A stretch of DNA of 64,000 bases from Gnetum montanum (taxonomy: Eukaryota; Streptophyta; Gnetopsida; Gnetales; Gnetaceae): assembly GCA_015680685.1 (NCBI GenBank), contig MNCI01007832.1, positions 82,660-146,659 on the forward strand, written 5' to 3'. This document shows, piece after piece, positions 23,961-38,047 of the stretch (the stretch's first letter is position 1; each line of letters starts with the position of its first letter). The notes below the pieces were generated by a model. The model saw nothing but the letters and a program-made list of their open reading frames with translations, searched no databases and was not told where the DNA came from. Position numbers and translations under genes: made by a program.

Positions 23961-24830
23961 ATTTAAGATTGTATGAACCCATTATGATTTCTACCACACA
24001 TCATGAGGCATTAGTCCAAATTTTCACTTCCATCACCATTAGTAAGGACATCCTCACTAACTAGGAAGCCATCCATGCGGTGATGATTCCTTCCTCACCA
24101 AGGAAGGAGAAGTCAACGCCATTAACATTTTGTGCTAGCAAAATCAAGGTTAATCCAAAAAATGGTAAAGTAACTACAACCCCTCTATTTATAACCATAC
24201 ACATAGGATAATTTAAAGTACATTGGATGCATTTTGATGACAAGGCCATAACTAACATCATCCCACACACCATTGTTGAATAATTAGGCTTAATTGAGTA
24301 GATACAACCTACAACAACCATAGCTCTTAAGTCCTTTAATGGATCAAGAATTTATGTCAAGGGGTATATCTCCTTGGATTTTATAGTAGGTAAGTAATTC
24401 CCCATAACTACAAATTTCTTGGTGGTGGAAGAGACACCAAGATTTAGCCTTATCCTAGGAAGGCCTTGGTTGGCTCAATTATGAATCATGTCCTATCCCA
24501 TCCATCATAAAATTCACCGTCTTTACGAGGGATGTGAAATTATCATTCATGGTGATAATGCAATGCCCCTAGCTATCAACAATGTGAACATAGATCAAGG
24601 ATCTAAAGTGGAGCTTTAGGAAGAAGCTCCTAGCCATGAAGTCCAATAATCCAAAAGAGAGAAATGACTCAACAATGATAATGATAAGCAATGGGATGCA
24701 TTATGGGATGAACTTCCTTTTAGCATCATCAGGGAAGGTGATTGAGAATACAAGCTTGTGTAGAACAAACCTTACACATTCTCTAATCTCACAAAGATTA
24801 GGAAGAATATACACAAGTGAAGTAACCTTT
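23961..24830 (+). pseudogene. pro: Element B protease (pseudogene)
   Basis: The retropepsin-like region is at about 24210-24500. MHFDDKAITNIIPHTIVE occupies the active-site position (the D-T/S-G triad is lost), followed by LGLIE, ALKSFNGSRIYVKG, LVVEE and LILGRPWLAQL, the conserved C-terminal protease block. A tail with INNVNIDQGSKVEL and DALWDELPFSIIREGD continues to about 24815, where coding ends at the same place as in A. Inactive by loss of the catalytic motif and by stops. Confidence 0.75.
24813..24827 (+). other. Candidate splice donor ending gag-pro of B
   Basis: ACAAGTGAAGTAACC aligns with the end of coding in A. GTGAAG (24817) or GTAACC (24822) could start an intron running to the acceptor CATTCAG at 34557-34563, which would place the whole antisense cassette inside an intron. 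Confidence 0.35.
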
Positions 24831-25054
24831 CCATCCCATACCCTTATAACCAAATAGCCATATAGCCTAACTTTTCTTTTGCAATTTGTTATATCTTTTT
24901 ATGCATTTTTGTTTTACTCTTTTTACACATAGCTTATGCATATAGCCTAATTTTCTAATTTCATTTGCATTTTTACTTATTTATTATAGCTTTATTTACT
25001 TTTACTCATGTTATAAACATCAAAAATCCTTATAAATATGTGTCTTTTTCATTA

Positions 25055-25165
25055 CTGGTCCACTAAGACCTTAAACTAGCATCATGGCCTACATGGTCTT
25101 AAATTGGCAATGTCACCATAATCACACAATATAACCTATGCCCATGATGGCCTAACACTAGCAAA
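25055..25165. repeat. GGCC palindrome repeats, left flank of cassette in B
   Basis: Three decayed copies of the GGCCTACTAAGGCC / TTAAACTAGCA motif are seen. They correspond to the copies at 15981-16066 in A. Confidence 0.6.
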
Positions 25166-25481
25166 TATCTTGGTTATTATTATACTTCTTTTTGTTTAGC
25201 CTATTATTGCATTGACTAGTCATTTAATGTTATAACTAAAACATCAACATAGTCATTCTTGACATTCACAACATTTACAATGTTTACTACAACTATAGAT
25301 ATATAGCCAAAAATAAAACCAATATTTAAATTTAAAGTTAGAATGTCCAAAACATACATAGCCATGGCTACACTGTGTGGTAAAAGTGTCAAAAATAATC
25401 TATAACATAATCTTGGCTAATCATAGCCATCAACATGAAAATAAAATACAAATAGCCAACAAGCTAAGCTGATGGATGTTG

Positions 25482-28400
25482 CTAAGTGGCATCTAGAAGA
25501 GGAAGTGGTGGGTCATTCTTAACCTCACTACCAGGGCTGCCAATGTCTCCTAAGGCCTAAAATGTAACAAAAAATAGCCAATTATTAACCCATAGCCAAA
25601 ACCATAGCCTAAAACAAAAAAAAAAACATAAAATACATCTAACCTCTAGAGATTCCAACTACATTAAATTTTGGGATAGAAGTGAAAGGCCTTCTTCCAT
25701 ATGATGGAGGATCTAGTCCTCTCTCATGTTGACCTAATTAACATTCCCAATATCAACACTAGAAAGGATGTTGATCCTATCTATAGTAGTCCAAGTAGAA
25801 GGCTGCCAGGCCATAGTAGCTATGGAGGTCTCACATGAAGTAGTGATAATCCAAATACTATGGGATTAATCCACTATGAGAGTACTTTCAAAAAGTTGAT
25901 AAGCACTCTCTACCTAGATCCCTTGGATGAATAGCTTTCTCTTACACCATTCAACCTAATCCTCCTTGAGCCAGTTAAGGTAGGCCCCATGATATGCCTT
26001 GTACTGTCACTTGTGGGCCTTTTATTTTTTACCCCACTCTAGGACCCACGTGTAGTGATTCTTCTAGTCCTCAACCTTCTAGGAGATGAGGTCCATCTAC
26101 ACATATTATTCAACCATCTTCCATAGGACTACTACTTTATCTTGAATAACATGCTAGTAGTAGGCCCACATGATCTTCCTAGACCACAACTTCCCTGAGT
26201 TAGTAACTTGGGCCTCCACAAAGGCCTTGTGGTCTTAGAGATCTCTAATAGTTTCCTATTGTCATTGAGTCATTTCCCTTAAGGCCACAACTTCCTCCCA
26301 TAGGAATTCGTTGGACCTCTCTAGCTCCCATGAAGATTTTTTGCACTACATTGCTAGATCAATAGCAATCTCATATAACTTCAAGGATACACTAGATACA
26401 TCAGAGGAAAGCTTAGGCAAGAATTCAATGTCCATGTCTCTATTAGGGTCCCACTCCATAGAAGGCACTACATAAGCATGAAATATAATCATAAACATAA
26501 TGCACAATCTAAGATGACCATAACATAAGCACAACCTATGACATAGCCAAACAACTAAGGCACATAAAACGATGTCCTTACATATCTCAAGTGCAACCTA
26601 TTGTAATTGATTGATGATGTCCCTAGCCATCCCACACATGAACTCCACCTTTTCTGGATTCTTCATCCATGGTTTTGCACAAAACTTAGGGACATGTGCT
26701 TGGACTAGTGGCTTAGAAACTACCATAAGCATAATAATCATCAAATGGTTAGGATGAAAATAAAAATTAAACTATAAGATATAATGAAAATATTAAGGCA
26801 TGAGCATACTTGGCTCCTCCTCATCTTCCTCCTTTAGGATGATGATGGGGGATGTACCTAGCACCACCTCACCAAATAAGACATCTAGATCATTCTTCAA
26901 CCACAGGTTGCTTTAGAAGTGCCTCTTCTACACACTTTTGTTCTACCTCCATGATAGCTTGGGCTCTCATAGCTTGATGTTTGCCTACAACCATATCACA
27001 TAGAAAACTAGTTAACAGATGAAACCATAAAGTAGCCATAAAATTTAAAACATGAAATAACCAAATTTAAATAAAGCATACATGTAATTGCCTACTATGA
27101 TTTCCTATGCTTAAACTTAAGCTTCTTTGAGGTATGTTGATATGATACTAGTGGTGCTTCTATCATAGGTCTTTTAAGTTTCTCTCTAGTAGCCCCTTTG
27201 GCCTCCCTACATAGTCATTTGGCCTCCTAGATGATTGCTAGGATCATGAGAGGCTCCTCATCATCTCTGTTATCAAGGGACTCAAACTACATGACATTAA
27301 CATCCTTAGTGGTAATGGATAACATATCATCCATCCCTTATAGTGGGTTTTGAGCTTGCACCATTGGATAAATGTTCTTTATCCAAGGCCTAGAAAGTTA
27401 GCGTAGGTCTTGGGGAACCCATTGCCCATTCCTATACATGACCATAAACTTCACAAACCTCTTCAAATAACCCACAAAAAATCCAAAGTGCATGTGGATT
27501 ATTGTAGAGATGTCTACAACATAGAGTCTAAGGATCTCCTCCCAAAGCCCAACAGCCAAGGTAGCTACCTAGTTGAACTTGGTGTCATCCATTAGGACCT
27601 TCTTGAAGGTCCACCCCTACACAATTCCAATCTCCTTCTTTTATGATAATAGTTTAGGAAATGCATGAGACCTAAACAAAGGATATGACTACTTTTCATC
27701 ACAGTTCATGGAGTCATTCATGGAAATTTCAAAGTGGCCCATGTTGGCACCAAGCTACTCTAAAACTTCATCATAATGGCCTGATTCTTTACTATTCTTG
27801 TTGGAATATTTTCCCCATTAGCAAGGACACCATACAAGTCACAAAAGAGGCCTACATCAATATCCATGTTAACCTTCACACCCTAGATGATGGTGCTAAA
27901 ATGATCAATCTTTTCATCAAAAGAGTTGATGACATGCAACATCTTCATAGCAGTGATGGAAGGGATAGATACCATAAATACATCAAGAAAACTTGCACAT
28001 TGGATGTTTGCTTGAACATACCTAGGCATATATTACCTCAACCACTCCTATGCTGGTATCACCTTACTAAACTTTAGGATGAGGGTATCCTCATGACGTG
28101 CCCCTAAAAATGGTATGCAGACATCAACAGAGGTGGAAGGTCCTACAAAGTAGCAACCAAAATTTAGCATCAACATAAGCAAAATTTAACATCTAGCCAA
28201 AGTAATAGAACACATAGAGTTATAACCACAAAACACTAGAAGCTATAGCCTTTATGTTTACTTTTCCTTTTCTTCTTTGGTTTGGTTTGAGTAGAGATCC
28301 CAGCTACAAGGGTATGATCCATGCTATCAGAGTCTACCCACCAGTTGTGCATCATCCCATCATCCTTACACTTCTTCTATAGAAGGCTAAACCTTGAAGC

Positions 28401-30234
28401 GTATGCATCAGAGTACCCTTATAACTATTGATACAAAACAGTTCTTATCTAAAGACTCTTGGTGAATTCATTTAAAGTAGTTTGAGCCACTACCAAGATT
28501 TGATCATTGATGATCAATCCTTGATCATTGACATTGTACTTGCAAGAAGTTTGTAAAACCAATGAAGTTAGCAAAGGTAGTTAAGCCAAAAGCATAAAAA
28601 AATTACAATAACCATGTTTACCCCTATAAACAATGCACAGTGCTAGGTAGGTTATGGAATAATGTATGAGCTCTATGCACCACCATTAGAGTATTTTTAG
28701 CATTATACTAACTATACTCTAACATTATCTAGATATCTATGAGGTAACATGGACTGATAGCATCTGATGCTCCTCCTGGTGGTGGCTTGTTTGTAATGAA
28801 CCTAGCCATATCTATGGACAAGTGTAACCATAACATCACATTGAAGTTTTNTATTTTCTTAAAAAATAGATTTAAAACATATGTTATACATGTTAATAAG
28901 AAAACTCTACACATATCAATCACTTCCATCCCCAACGGGGTAATGTGCTACAACTATTTTTTCGCCTTATCTACACAACCATAACCAAAAATTTATCAAA
29001 AGTTCATACAAGCTTCAATTTTAGTGATTCCACTATAGAAAGAATCTTTACATCACAATATTTGTAGCCATAACCATTGAAAATATAAATACATAGCTAT
29101 TTTCACATATAATATAGATGAACTTAGTAAAAATCGTAGTTGTCACCATTAAATCATTTTTGCTTAAGGTTGGTAAAAACTTTGTTTGAGCTGCAAACAG
29201 AATGATTTTGCATCATTTTAAAGCTTAAATCAAGCCCTATGTACCATATTAAACAAAATTTAAAAACCTTGTCATTTATTTAGAAGAAATTTACCAATGT
29301 GGACAAAATTTTGAAAACAGCACAAACCCCCTTTTGACATAGGCTTAATGAAAAATTTGTAAAAAGAAAAAATTTAGGTCCAATCGGAGTGATTCTACCT
29401 CTGTTGGAAATATAAAGACAAGACCTACCCAACTATAACCAAAAAATATCCAAAAACACTATCGTTTACTTAGAAAAAATTCATGCAGTTACATGAAAAT
29501 CTAAAAATGGCATAGAAACCTAATTGCATGACCTTAGGAAAATAGCCATAACTCAATCATTTCAAAGACAAATTGAATAAGATAAAAGGCATTGGAAATA
29601 TTAAACATAGGGCTACAAACCAATAATATTGGATTTGAAAAACATGTAGCCATTTTCTTAGCAAAAAAATACACAACATTGCTTTCTTTTATTGTGTAAA
29701 AAGCTTAAAAACTAAAACCCAACTTAACATAGCCAAAACAGATGAAATGATTGCTACCCATTAGAAAACACACAAAAATAATGGAATAGGATTTTTTTGA
29801 AATTTAATTTTGATAAATACTTTGCCCTAGATCTTCAAAAATGATCATACCCCAAAAATTTTGAGAAAAAGAAGGAAAATAGTAGGCTTTATTTTAAAAT
29901 ATTGAGTCTATTAAGACAAAAACAAAGAAATGACCATGGATTCATGTGGAAATAGCCAAAATAAGAGGTGGGATTTCATCATAATTTTGATTTAGTACCT
30001 CTATCAACATAGATTTGAAAAGATGGCCCCACAATTGGTAAGAAAAATACAAGAAAAACAATAAAACTATATTAAAAAACAAGAAAAAATAGGTAGAACT
30101 ACCTACATTGGAGTAGTGACAGAAGAGGCTAGGATGGAGATAGGCCTAGGTAATTTTGATAGCTCCCTAGCATGGTCATCTACCTTTTAGATCATCAAAT
30201 TCTGGCTTTTTCCTCCACATTGTTTTGGTGCCAT
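25482..30234 (-). pseudogene. Antisense seven-exon gene of element B
   Basis: Minus-strand model: exon 1 30107-30234 (ATG at 30234, donor CAAT|GTAGGT), exon 2 28622 to about 28968 (donor AGGG|GTAAAC), exon 3 28262-28538 (acceptor TTGCAAG, donor GTAAAC), exon 4 27082-28142 (acceptor TTTGTAG, donor ACAT|GTATGC), exon 5 26810-26984 (acceptor GTTGTAG, donor CCAA|GTATGC), exon 6 25644-26467 (acceptor TTATGTAG, donor AGAG|GTTAGA), exon 7 25482-25556 (acceptor ACATTTTAG, stop TAG). Most boundaries match the copy in A. Exon 7 is 75 nt and open in both. The protein would be roughly 930 residues, with HARELSKLP near the N-terminus, VNDQGLI in exon 3, TLILKFS and LFCDLYGVL in exon 4, a helical exon 6 and an acidic proline-rich tail. 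Scattered stops make this copy a pseudogene. Intron 1 (28969-30106) is AT-rich. Family not recognised; a captured host gene or a lineage-specific accessory protein are both possible. Confidence 0.75.
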
Positions 30235-30659
30235 GGTAGGCCCAATGTTAGGAGAGTTTGAAGATGAGAAGGATGGAGGTCCAACGCTATGTGGAAGAAA
30301 GATGGAAGGCTTCCACACTGAGAATGGATTACTTCTACTATAAAAATCTCTCTTAGAGCTCTCCTCCAATGCGTAGTATCCAAGAATGTGAATTATGATA
30401 AAAAACATACATAATTTAGCATTAAAAACTACATCTCCTAAACGTCACCTCTAAACCCTAGTTGCTAATTTAGTTCACCATAACTCCAAATACATTGAAG
30501 TGTAAAGGGGGGGAACTTTCTTCAATTTTGATATTGGTGAAAAATAGCTTCACTTTCCAAATTTTAAAAGTTTTGGATTATGAGTCCTATCATACGCCTT
30601 CCCTTGTATACAAAAAACTAGAACACTAAGTTTTGGTCAGTTTTGAAAATAAAAAAAAT

Positions 30660-33600
30660 GTTCCAACCTTAACTCCCATGCATCCATGTTGGGTATAGCA
30701 TGCCTAGCATGGATACATACCTCCCATTTCACAAAATCATTAAAACATAGCTATTTACCATTTTTAGTAACTTGAACCTACCTTTTTCAACCCTAGGATC
30801 CCAACAAGGGGGTGAAACACTATCAAAATGGAGCAAATTGGGGTTCCAAGTTGGGGCAACACTTCCTAGTTTATAACAAAAGGGGATAGCATTCATTCTT
30901 ATCCTACAACATCCATCTAGCCTATGTTTGATCCTAAAGTGGGCCCCACATGACCTAGAACCCCTCCAAGCATCCCCAACTATCCTAGAACCTCACCACA
31001 CCTAGTCAAAACCTTAGGATTTGGTGTTTCCACATTAGGGGAGGCTTCATGCATGTTGAGCATCTCATTCCTAGTGTGGAGGAAAGGGGGAAAACCAAAA
31101 ATAACCTAAATCAACTGCCTAGTAGCCATTTTTCAAAGCCTGGTGATCCTTATACCCTGTTGGAATCCTCTAGAGCTTCCAAAAGCCCTAAAAGGGGTCA
31201 AATATGACACAAAACTTCCATCCCCCTCTCATCCATGCTAGGGCCTCCATGTCCAACATGGACGAAAAGGGGGAAACTACATGAGGCACTTAGGAGCCTC
31301 CAAACTACTAGATCTTGGCACCTAGTGTTGATCGTCGACACTAGCAATCCCAAAGGCTGACATGCATGGTCAATTAATTGTCAAAATGGTCTACATCTAA
31401 ATTTCTTAGTTCTTCCATGTTGAGGGAGATCCCTTTTATACTTCCTATTGTGGAAACTTAAGTTGATGAGTGTAAAAAAGTCCAAGAAGAAGAAACAACC
31501 TCAAAATGCCTTGTGCCTAATACTAGAACCTTTATAGCCTTTCCAAATGCTAATAGAATGCAAAAAATCAGCCTACTAAGGTTCTTACATGCTAAGGAGG
31601 ATCTTATCCATGTTGGGAATTCTAGTCCTAGTGTGGATAGAAGAAGGAACACCAAAACTATTAAAGTTTGCAAGAAGTTTAACTTCTTGAAGCAACCCAA
31701 ACCTTTCAAAACTCACTAGACTTCCAAAATTCATCTAAAATGATCAAAGCTACCTCCTCTTGGTTCTCCATACTAAGGAAATCCTATCCATGCTAAGCCT
31801 CTCACCCTCAGTGTGGATGGAGGGGGAAAGCTTGAAACCCCTCTCATAGCCTTCAAAATGACCATATTTTAACTTTAAACATTGATAGGCAATGCTAGTA
31901 ACCCTATAGACACTCATGCGTACTCAAAATTGATCAAACATAGCCAAAAAATACTTCCTCCCTAATCTTCCATGTTGAGCATGGATTCCCCAACATGGAA
32001 AAAAGATGAAAAGCTCAAACATTTCCTAATAACCCATGGAATGACCAAATTTTGACATTGGGTATCAATAATCAACACTAGCTATCTTAGAAGCTTGCAT
32101 GCATAGCCAAAAATGATGGAAAATGGAAAAAACATGGTTTCCTAGTTCATCCATGCTAAGAACAACCTATTCCATGATACCTAGTGTGGAAGAAAATGGA
32201 AAAATTTAGGGAAACTCCAAAATAGCCTCTAGAGACCTTGACTAAACATCAGAATGTCCTATGTATGTCCTAGAATCTTATTTGCACATCCTAAGACCCT
32301 CAAGTCGATCAAAATTGACCATGAATAGCTAGAAATCCTTTTCTCGAATCTTCCACATTGAGCATGGAAAACCCCAACATTGAAAAATAGAGGAAACTTC
32401 AAAAATCACATCATAACCATTAAAATATTTAAGCATTGACAATTAACATTAGCAACCTTGAAGATCTACATGCATTACCAGAAGTAATAAAAAATGATAA
32501 AAAGTTATTTTCCCCTAGTTTTCCATGTTGTACATACTATTCCTAGCATGGAAAAAGAAGGTAAACTCAAAACCCATCAAGAAAACCTTCAAAGTAGCCA
32601 AACTTGAGCTCAAATCCTAGTCATTAACCTCAATAACCTTGGACACATACATGCATGATTCATTGAGGCCAAAAATAGCCTAGATCTAAGATTTATGACT
32701 CTTCTATGTTGGGGATCTCCTCCTCTACATTCTCTAGTGTGGAAAATGAGAGGGAGACTCATTTGAAGCTCCTAAACACCCTTAGAATAACTTCAAATGA
32801 GCATACATGCATTCTAGAATCCTGTATCCACCTTCTAAAGCCTTCAAACCTTAGAATATTAATCCCATATGGCCAAAAAATGGTTTCCCCTAGTATTCCA
32901 TGATAAGCTCCATACCCCTAGCATGGAAAGTGGGGAAAATCTCAAAATCCACTTGAAAGTACAGAAAAATACCAAATTTTGACATGGGGACATAGCCCTT
33001 GACCCTATCAACTTCGGAAGTTAACATGCATAGCTGATTATGATTCAAATTGGTGTAGATATGGGATTATTACTTCATTCATGCTAGAGGAGGCCCCTTC
33101 CATGCTGGGAATCATGGAAATAAGAGGGGAAAGCTTCTTTTCCACTCTTGGTGACATGATGACACTCCTGAAAGCCAAAGATCTACATTGGAGAAGCCTA
33201 GGACCTCATAGCCCTGAGATTTGGCTTGTTTTGACTTCTTTTGATCTCAAAAACTAATTCCCCCTAATCTTCCATGCTGGAGAAATTCCCCCAACATGGA
33301 AATAAGGGGGAATATCTTATATGCCATTAAAAAACCTTCAAACATACCTAGAATAAGCCAAAAACTTAGAGAATCATGATTCATATCCCTAAGGATCTAG
33401 AAACCTAGTAACCTAGTCAACATGCTCTTAAACCACTCTAGATTCATTTATTAAGTGTTCCCCATTATTCCACACTGGAGATACTATGCTCAGGATGGAA
33501 AAAGGAGGGGAATCTATTTTGACATGTTTTGACACTTAAAATCAACTCAAACTACCTAAAAATGAAGCTAGAGGATGCATAACTTCTAGATCTAGGTTCT

Positions 33601-33860
33601 AGCTACTGGTTTGACCTTGTTTGACCTTTTTTTGACTAAGTTTTTGGTTTTTTACACTGAGGCCCCTTTCTTCCACAATAGATAGCATGGAAATAAGGGG
33701 GAAAGGCTCTATAACCTGCTTTTTAACCTTTACAAACCTCTAGAGTGCCTAATTTTGAGCATTTGATCTTGAGCTACATTGGGAAGGTCTTGGAACATAT
33801 TTTTCTTGGTTTTCACATTAAGGGTCCTTATTTCCATGGTGATCTCAGCATGGAAGCCTC
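30660..33860. repeat. ~185-bp hairpin array of element B
   Basis: Degenerate tandem units each carry an imperfect inverted repeat, TTCCATGYTGRG ... CCYAGCATGGAA. Left-arm starts at 31607, 31787, 31968, 32149, 32351, 32521, 32702, 32896, 33078, 33270, 33478, 33671 and 33832 give a mean step near 185 bp; earlier copies are at about 30679, 31047, 31230 and 31417. Units also share weaker words (GATCAAAA, AGCCAAAAA, CTCAAAA). The array lies upstream of the antisense gene and downstream of nothing but the RT, in the same position as the 42.9-45.1 kb array of A. No coding potential; open frames here are by-products. Confidence 0.8.
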
Positions 33861-33939
33861 AAAACACTTCATTTTGTGGTCCAAATAGCCCAAAAATAGC
33901 CCTGACTGAGGCTCAAACTCACCTAATAGCCTTGTAGCC

Positions 33940-34330
33940 TCAAAACATGGCCCACTAAGGGATAAAATTGTCAAAACCTAACCATGTTTTGGATATATAT
34001 TAGCCAAATTATACCATATATAGCCTATTTTGCTTGATTTTTGCCATATTACATTGTGGTAGGTTTTTTCTGGGCTTTTTTTTTGCATTTTTGACCTTTT
34101 TGACCTTCTATGGCCTTTATATAGCCTTATGTGTTCTTTATTTACCTTATTATAGCTTTATTTGCCTTTTTTGGCTTTTGAATGGTATCAAATAGTGGGG
34201 TTTGACCTTCCTTAACCACCATTTAACACCATGCAACCATGGCCTTTTAAGGCCTTAAACTAGCACCATAGTCTACAAAGACTCTAAATTGGCATCATGG
34301 GCCACTAAGGCCTAAACTTGGTAAAATTGT
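33940..34330. repeat. GGCC palindrome repeats, right flank of cassette in B
   Basis: CATGGCCCACTAAGGG near 33944, CATGGCCTTTTAAGGCC near 34223 and CATGGGCCACTAAGGCC near 34297, each followed by a TTAAACTAGCA-like tail. These mirror the left-flank copies at 25055-25165. Confidence 0.6.
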
Positions 34331-34556
34331 GACCTTTTTTGATCATTTGTAGTCATATTTCATATGTTTCCCCTTGTTTGACCTTTATTTGACTTTTGTT
34401 TGTCCTATATGGTACTTTGTTGAATTTTTCCTATCTCATTGATGATCTTGGATGGCCTTGATTGCATTAGATTTGCATGTGTTTGCATAATTTTATAGAA
34501 TTTTAGCATTATTTGTTCACTATTACCTAGATGCCACTTAATATGATTTTGGTTGA

Positions 34557-34563
34557 CATTCAG
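34557..34563 (+). other. Candidate splice acceptor before RT of B
   Basis: GACATTCAG|GATCAAAG. Immediately after the AG a continuous pol reading starts (SMSN, then LPLYLHGPHDDVEWCINLD). The same place in A reads ATATGCAAG|ATTGGAG, one transition from CAG|GAT. Confidence 0.4.
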
Positions 34564-37500
34564 GATCAAAGTATGAGTAACTAGGAACAAATTTGCTTGC
34601 CTTTGTATCTACATGGACCTCACGATGATGTTGAATGGTGTATCAACCTTGATTGCCTAGATCTTAAGCTTGAGAGTCTCATAGACCACATGGCCTCAAT
34701 AGATAAACCTTTAGAATGGCTTGAAAACCTAGTTAAAGACCTAGAAGCAAGGGACATAACCAAAGACTTTGTAGTTGAGGTTCTATCACAATGCACAATG
34801 GTGAGGAGAAAATCCTTAAACTAAGTTCCTCACTAGAACCTCAATATGCTCAAGACATTACCAAGGTCCTACAAAGCAACATTAAGGTCTTTTCCTAGTT
34901 ATATGAAGACATGCTAGGCCTAGACCCACATTTAGTTTAACACAACATCATAATAGAGCCTAGCATTACACCAGTTAAGCAAAAAGTGCACAAAAGTAGA
35001 TCTGATTTGCCCTTGGTAGCTTTTGATAAGATCTCAAGGCTCTACCAAGCTAGTTTCATTAGCGTTGTTGATTATGTAGAATGGATGTGTAACATAGTGG
35101 TAGTCCCTAAGAAAATAGAAGTATCTGTATTTGCATTAACTTTTAAGACCTAAATAAAGTAACTATCAAGGATGACTTTCCTTTGCCTAGTATTGATCAA
35201 CTTATTAATATTATAGCCAAACATGCCTTGTTGTCCTTTATGGATAGATTCTCAAGATATAACTAAATTAGGATCAACCCAAAGCACCAACTTAGCATGA
35301 TCTTTATGATCCCATGGTGTGCCTCTTGCTATACTATGATGTCATTTGGTCTTAAGAACACCAAAGCGACCTATCAACATCCCATAACCTATATATTCAG
35401 CAATTACATGTTAGGTTTACTTAATGATTACGTAGATGATATAGCTATTAAGTCCAAAATATCCAATGACCATGCTAATGACCTAGACCTTGTGCTCAAA
35501 TGATGTCTCAAATGTGAGCTTAGGCTCAATCCTAAGAAGTGTGTCTTCGGTGTCAAGACTGGTAAGATGCTTAGCTTTGTAGTATCTAAAGTAAGGATTC
35601 ATGTCAATCCTAATAAGGTTAATGCCATATGTAAATTATCAATGCCTACCAACCTTAAAGAGCTTTGGGGATTACAAGGCAGATTATAGTTTATTCATAG
35701 GTTTATCGCTAGGCTTACAGATAATTTAGAATCCATGCAACACTTTCTTAAGAAAGGAGTTCAATATGAGTGGATGGCTCAATGCCAAGAGGCCTTTGAA
35801 AACCTTAAAAAAGAATTGACACAACTACTAATAGTCTATCCTCCACAAGAGGGTAATCTACTTTACATCTACCTTGCCATCTTTGATATGTCCATAACCT
35901 CTCTACTCTATTAGAAATGTGATGATAAAGGTAAAATGCTAATGTACTCCCTTAGCCATGACTTAGTTGCCCATGATGCCTGATACACTGAAGTGAAGAA
36001 GTATTGTCTAGTGCTAGTGTTCTCTTTGAAGAAGTGGAGACACTACCTATTTAGAAGCCAAGTCAATGTCATTTGTAAGGACAACATACTCAGAGCCATA
36101 ACGACCAACATTTATGAAGGTAGCCATATAGCCCAATGGAAATCCATAACCATGGAGTTTGACCTTCATTATATCTTTTAATCCTCAACAAACAATCAAG
36201 TTACAGTTGTACATCTTACAGTTTCACCTGTCGATGACCAAGTAGCCATAGATCCTGAATTCCTTGATGAATACATTAACACAATTAGCCAAGTGCCTGA
36301 GGGTTATGAGGCAATTATGCACTTTGATGAAGCTTCAACTACCCATGAGGCTAGTGCCACTACCATCATAACATTCCCTTCTAGTGAGATTTGATCCTTC
36401 ACCTATTATCTTGGGTTTCTATCTACCAACAACATAGCAAAGTACAAGGGCTTAATTAGAGGGATGATGGTAGCTTGTAACCTAGGAATTAGATGCTTAT
36501 TGATCAAAGGTGATTTAAAACTTCTGGTTAACCAAGTAATCAAAGTCTATGCATGTAAAGCTAAACATTTACAACCTTAATATGATCTAGGGAAGGGATT
36601 ATTTCAATAATTCATAGATATTGATGTCCAACACATACCCCAAAATGAGAACTACATAGCCAATGTAATTGCAACGTTAGCCCTTAGTGTGATGCTAGAT
36701 GTGTTTATTAAGTTGTCCACCTTAACTATGGATTGTGCTACTCCCATCACATAGAACACTATGAATACCTTTGTGGTTGTTGTTCATACTACTCCTCCCA
36801 AGGAGTGATATGACAATATCAAATTTTAACTTATGCATGGTGAATCCTCACGAGGCTTGACTACTACTTAAAAAAATGTTTTACATAAGCAATCGAAGCA
36901 TAATGTCGTTGTAGGTGATAACACATTATGTCAACGATCCTATGATGACATACGTCTAAAATGCTTAGGTAAAATCAAAGCTAGAATAGTCTGAGAGGAT
37001 GTTCATGAGGATGTTTGGGGAGGACATATAGCACCGAGAGCTATGGTTGCTAAAATTAGATGGTTAGGCTATTATTGGCCCCATATGAAAAATGACTACC
37101 TGTAAAAGGTTAAGCAGTGTGACACATGCCAATGATATAGTAACCTTATACATGTATCACCAACTAAGTTTCATATCACTCAAATAAAATGGTCATTTCA
37201 ATTATGGGGGTTGGATATCATTGGACCTATAATGCCTAAGTCTTACGTAGGGCATAGCTTCATTATCATCACAATCGAATACTTTATAAAGTGAGTTGAG
37301 GCTATTCTCCTAAGGAAGACCACATCCAAGAAAGTCTACAAATTTATCCTAGATAACATTGTAGCTTATTTTAGCATAACCATCATCATAGTTACAGATA
37401 ATGGACCATAATTTAGTAGCCAAGAAACAAAAGATTTCTATCATGACCTATGCATTAAGCATTCTTTCTTGTCATCTTATTAAACTTAAATGAATGGACA

Positions 37501-38047
37501 AGCAGAAGCAAGTAAGAAGACCATCATCAACTTACTCAAAAAGATGCTCAATAATAGCAAGCACAAATGGCATGAGAGGCTTGTCCATGCACTATGGACA
37601 TATAGAATAACCTATTGCATGGTAACTGGTATGATACCTTATAGTCTAGTTTATAGTTCTAAAGTTGTTTTACCTCTTGAATTATAGGTGTCATTGCTCC
37701 AAGTAGCCTTAACTAACTTCATCAATGATTATTAGAATAAGGAGCTATGGATAGTAGCGTTGGACTTGGTGGGGGAGCAATGTATGCAAGTGCTTGCTCA
37801 CATCAAACACTATCAAGAGAGGTAGAAGCAGTAGCATCATCATCACTTGACCATGCGCAAGATCAAAAAAGATGACTTGGTCCTCAAAGCCATTTGTGAG
37901 CATGTGAAAAAATTCTTAGCCAATTAGGAAGGATCCTTCCTTATCACTAGAGCATATGGTAATGGTGCATTCAAAATAACTAACATGGATAGAAATGAGT
38001 TGGCCAATCTAGTCAATCATTCCTATCCAAATCCATACTATATGTAG
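34564..38047 (+). pseudogene. pol: Element B pol: RT, RNase H, second RNase H, integrase
   Basis: The domain order is read directly. Pre-RT segment 34564-34970; RT about 34975-35640 with VVDYVEWMCNIVVVPKK, SFGLKNTKATYQ and an intact YVDD at 35429-35440; RNase H to about 36180, ending KYCLVLVFSLKKWRHYLF and FDLHYIF; a second archaeal-type RNase H about 36260-36720 with ITFPSSEI, KYKGLIRGMMVA and LLIKGDLKLLVNQV; integrase about 36880-38047 with a GGHIAP...CDTCQ zinc finger, WGLDIIGPI, VTDNGP and NGQAEA for D,D,E, then a C-terminal EGSFLITRAYGNGAFKI block. The additional RNase H after the first marks the Tat/Ogre lineage of Ty3/gypsy. Stops and shifts (for example after VFS in the pre-RT) disable it. 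The RT is separated from the protease by ~9.7 kb. Confidence 0.85.

Noticed and set aside
27685-28077. 130-codon plus-strand frame
   Set aside because: It is the reverse complement of exon 4 of the antisense gene, whose minus-strand reading is conserved in element A; the plus-strand reading is not.
30660-33860. Array of repeated hairpins considered as a CRISPR array
   Set aside because: Units are ~185 bp, degenerate throughout, lack constant repeats with unique spacers, and sit in a plant retrotransposon.
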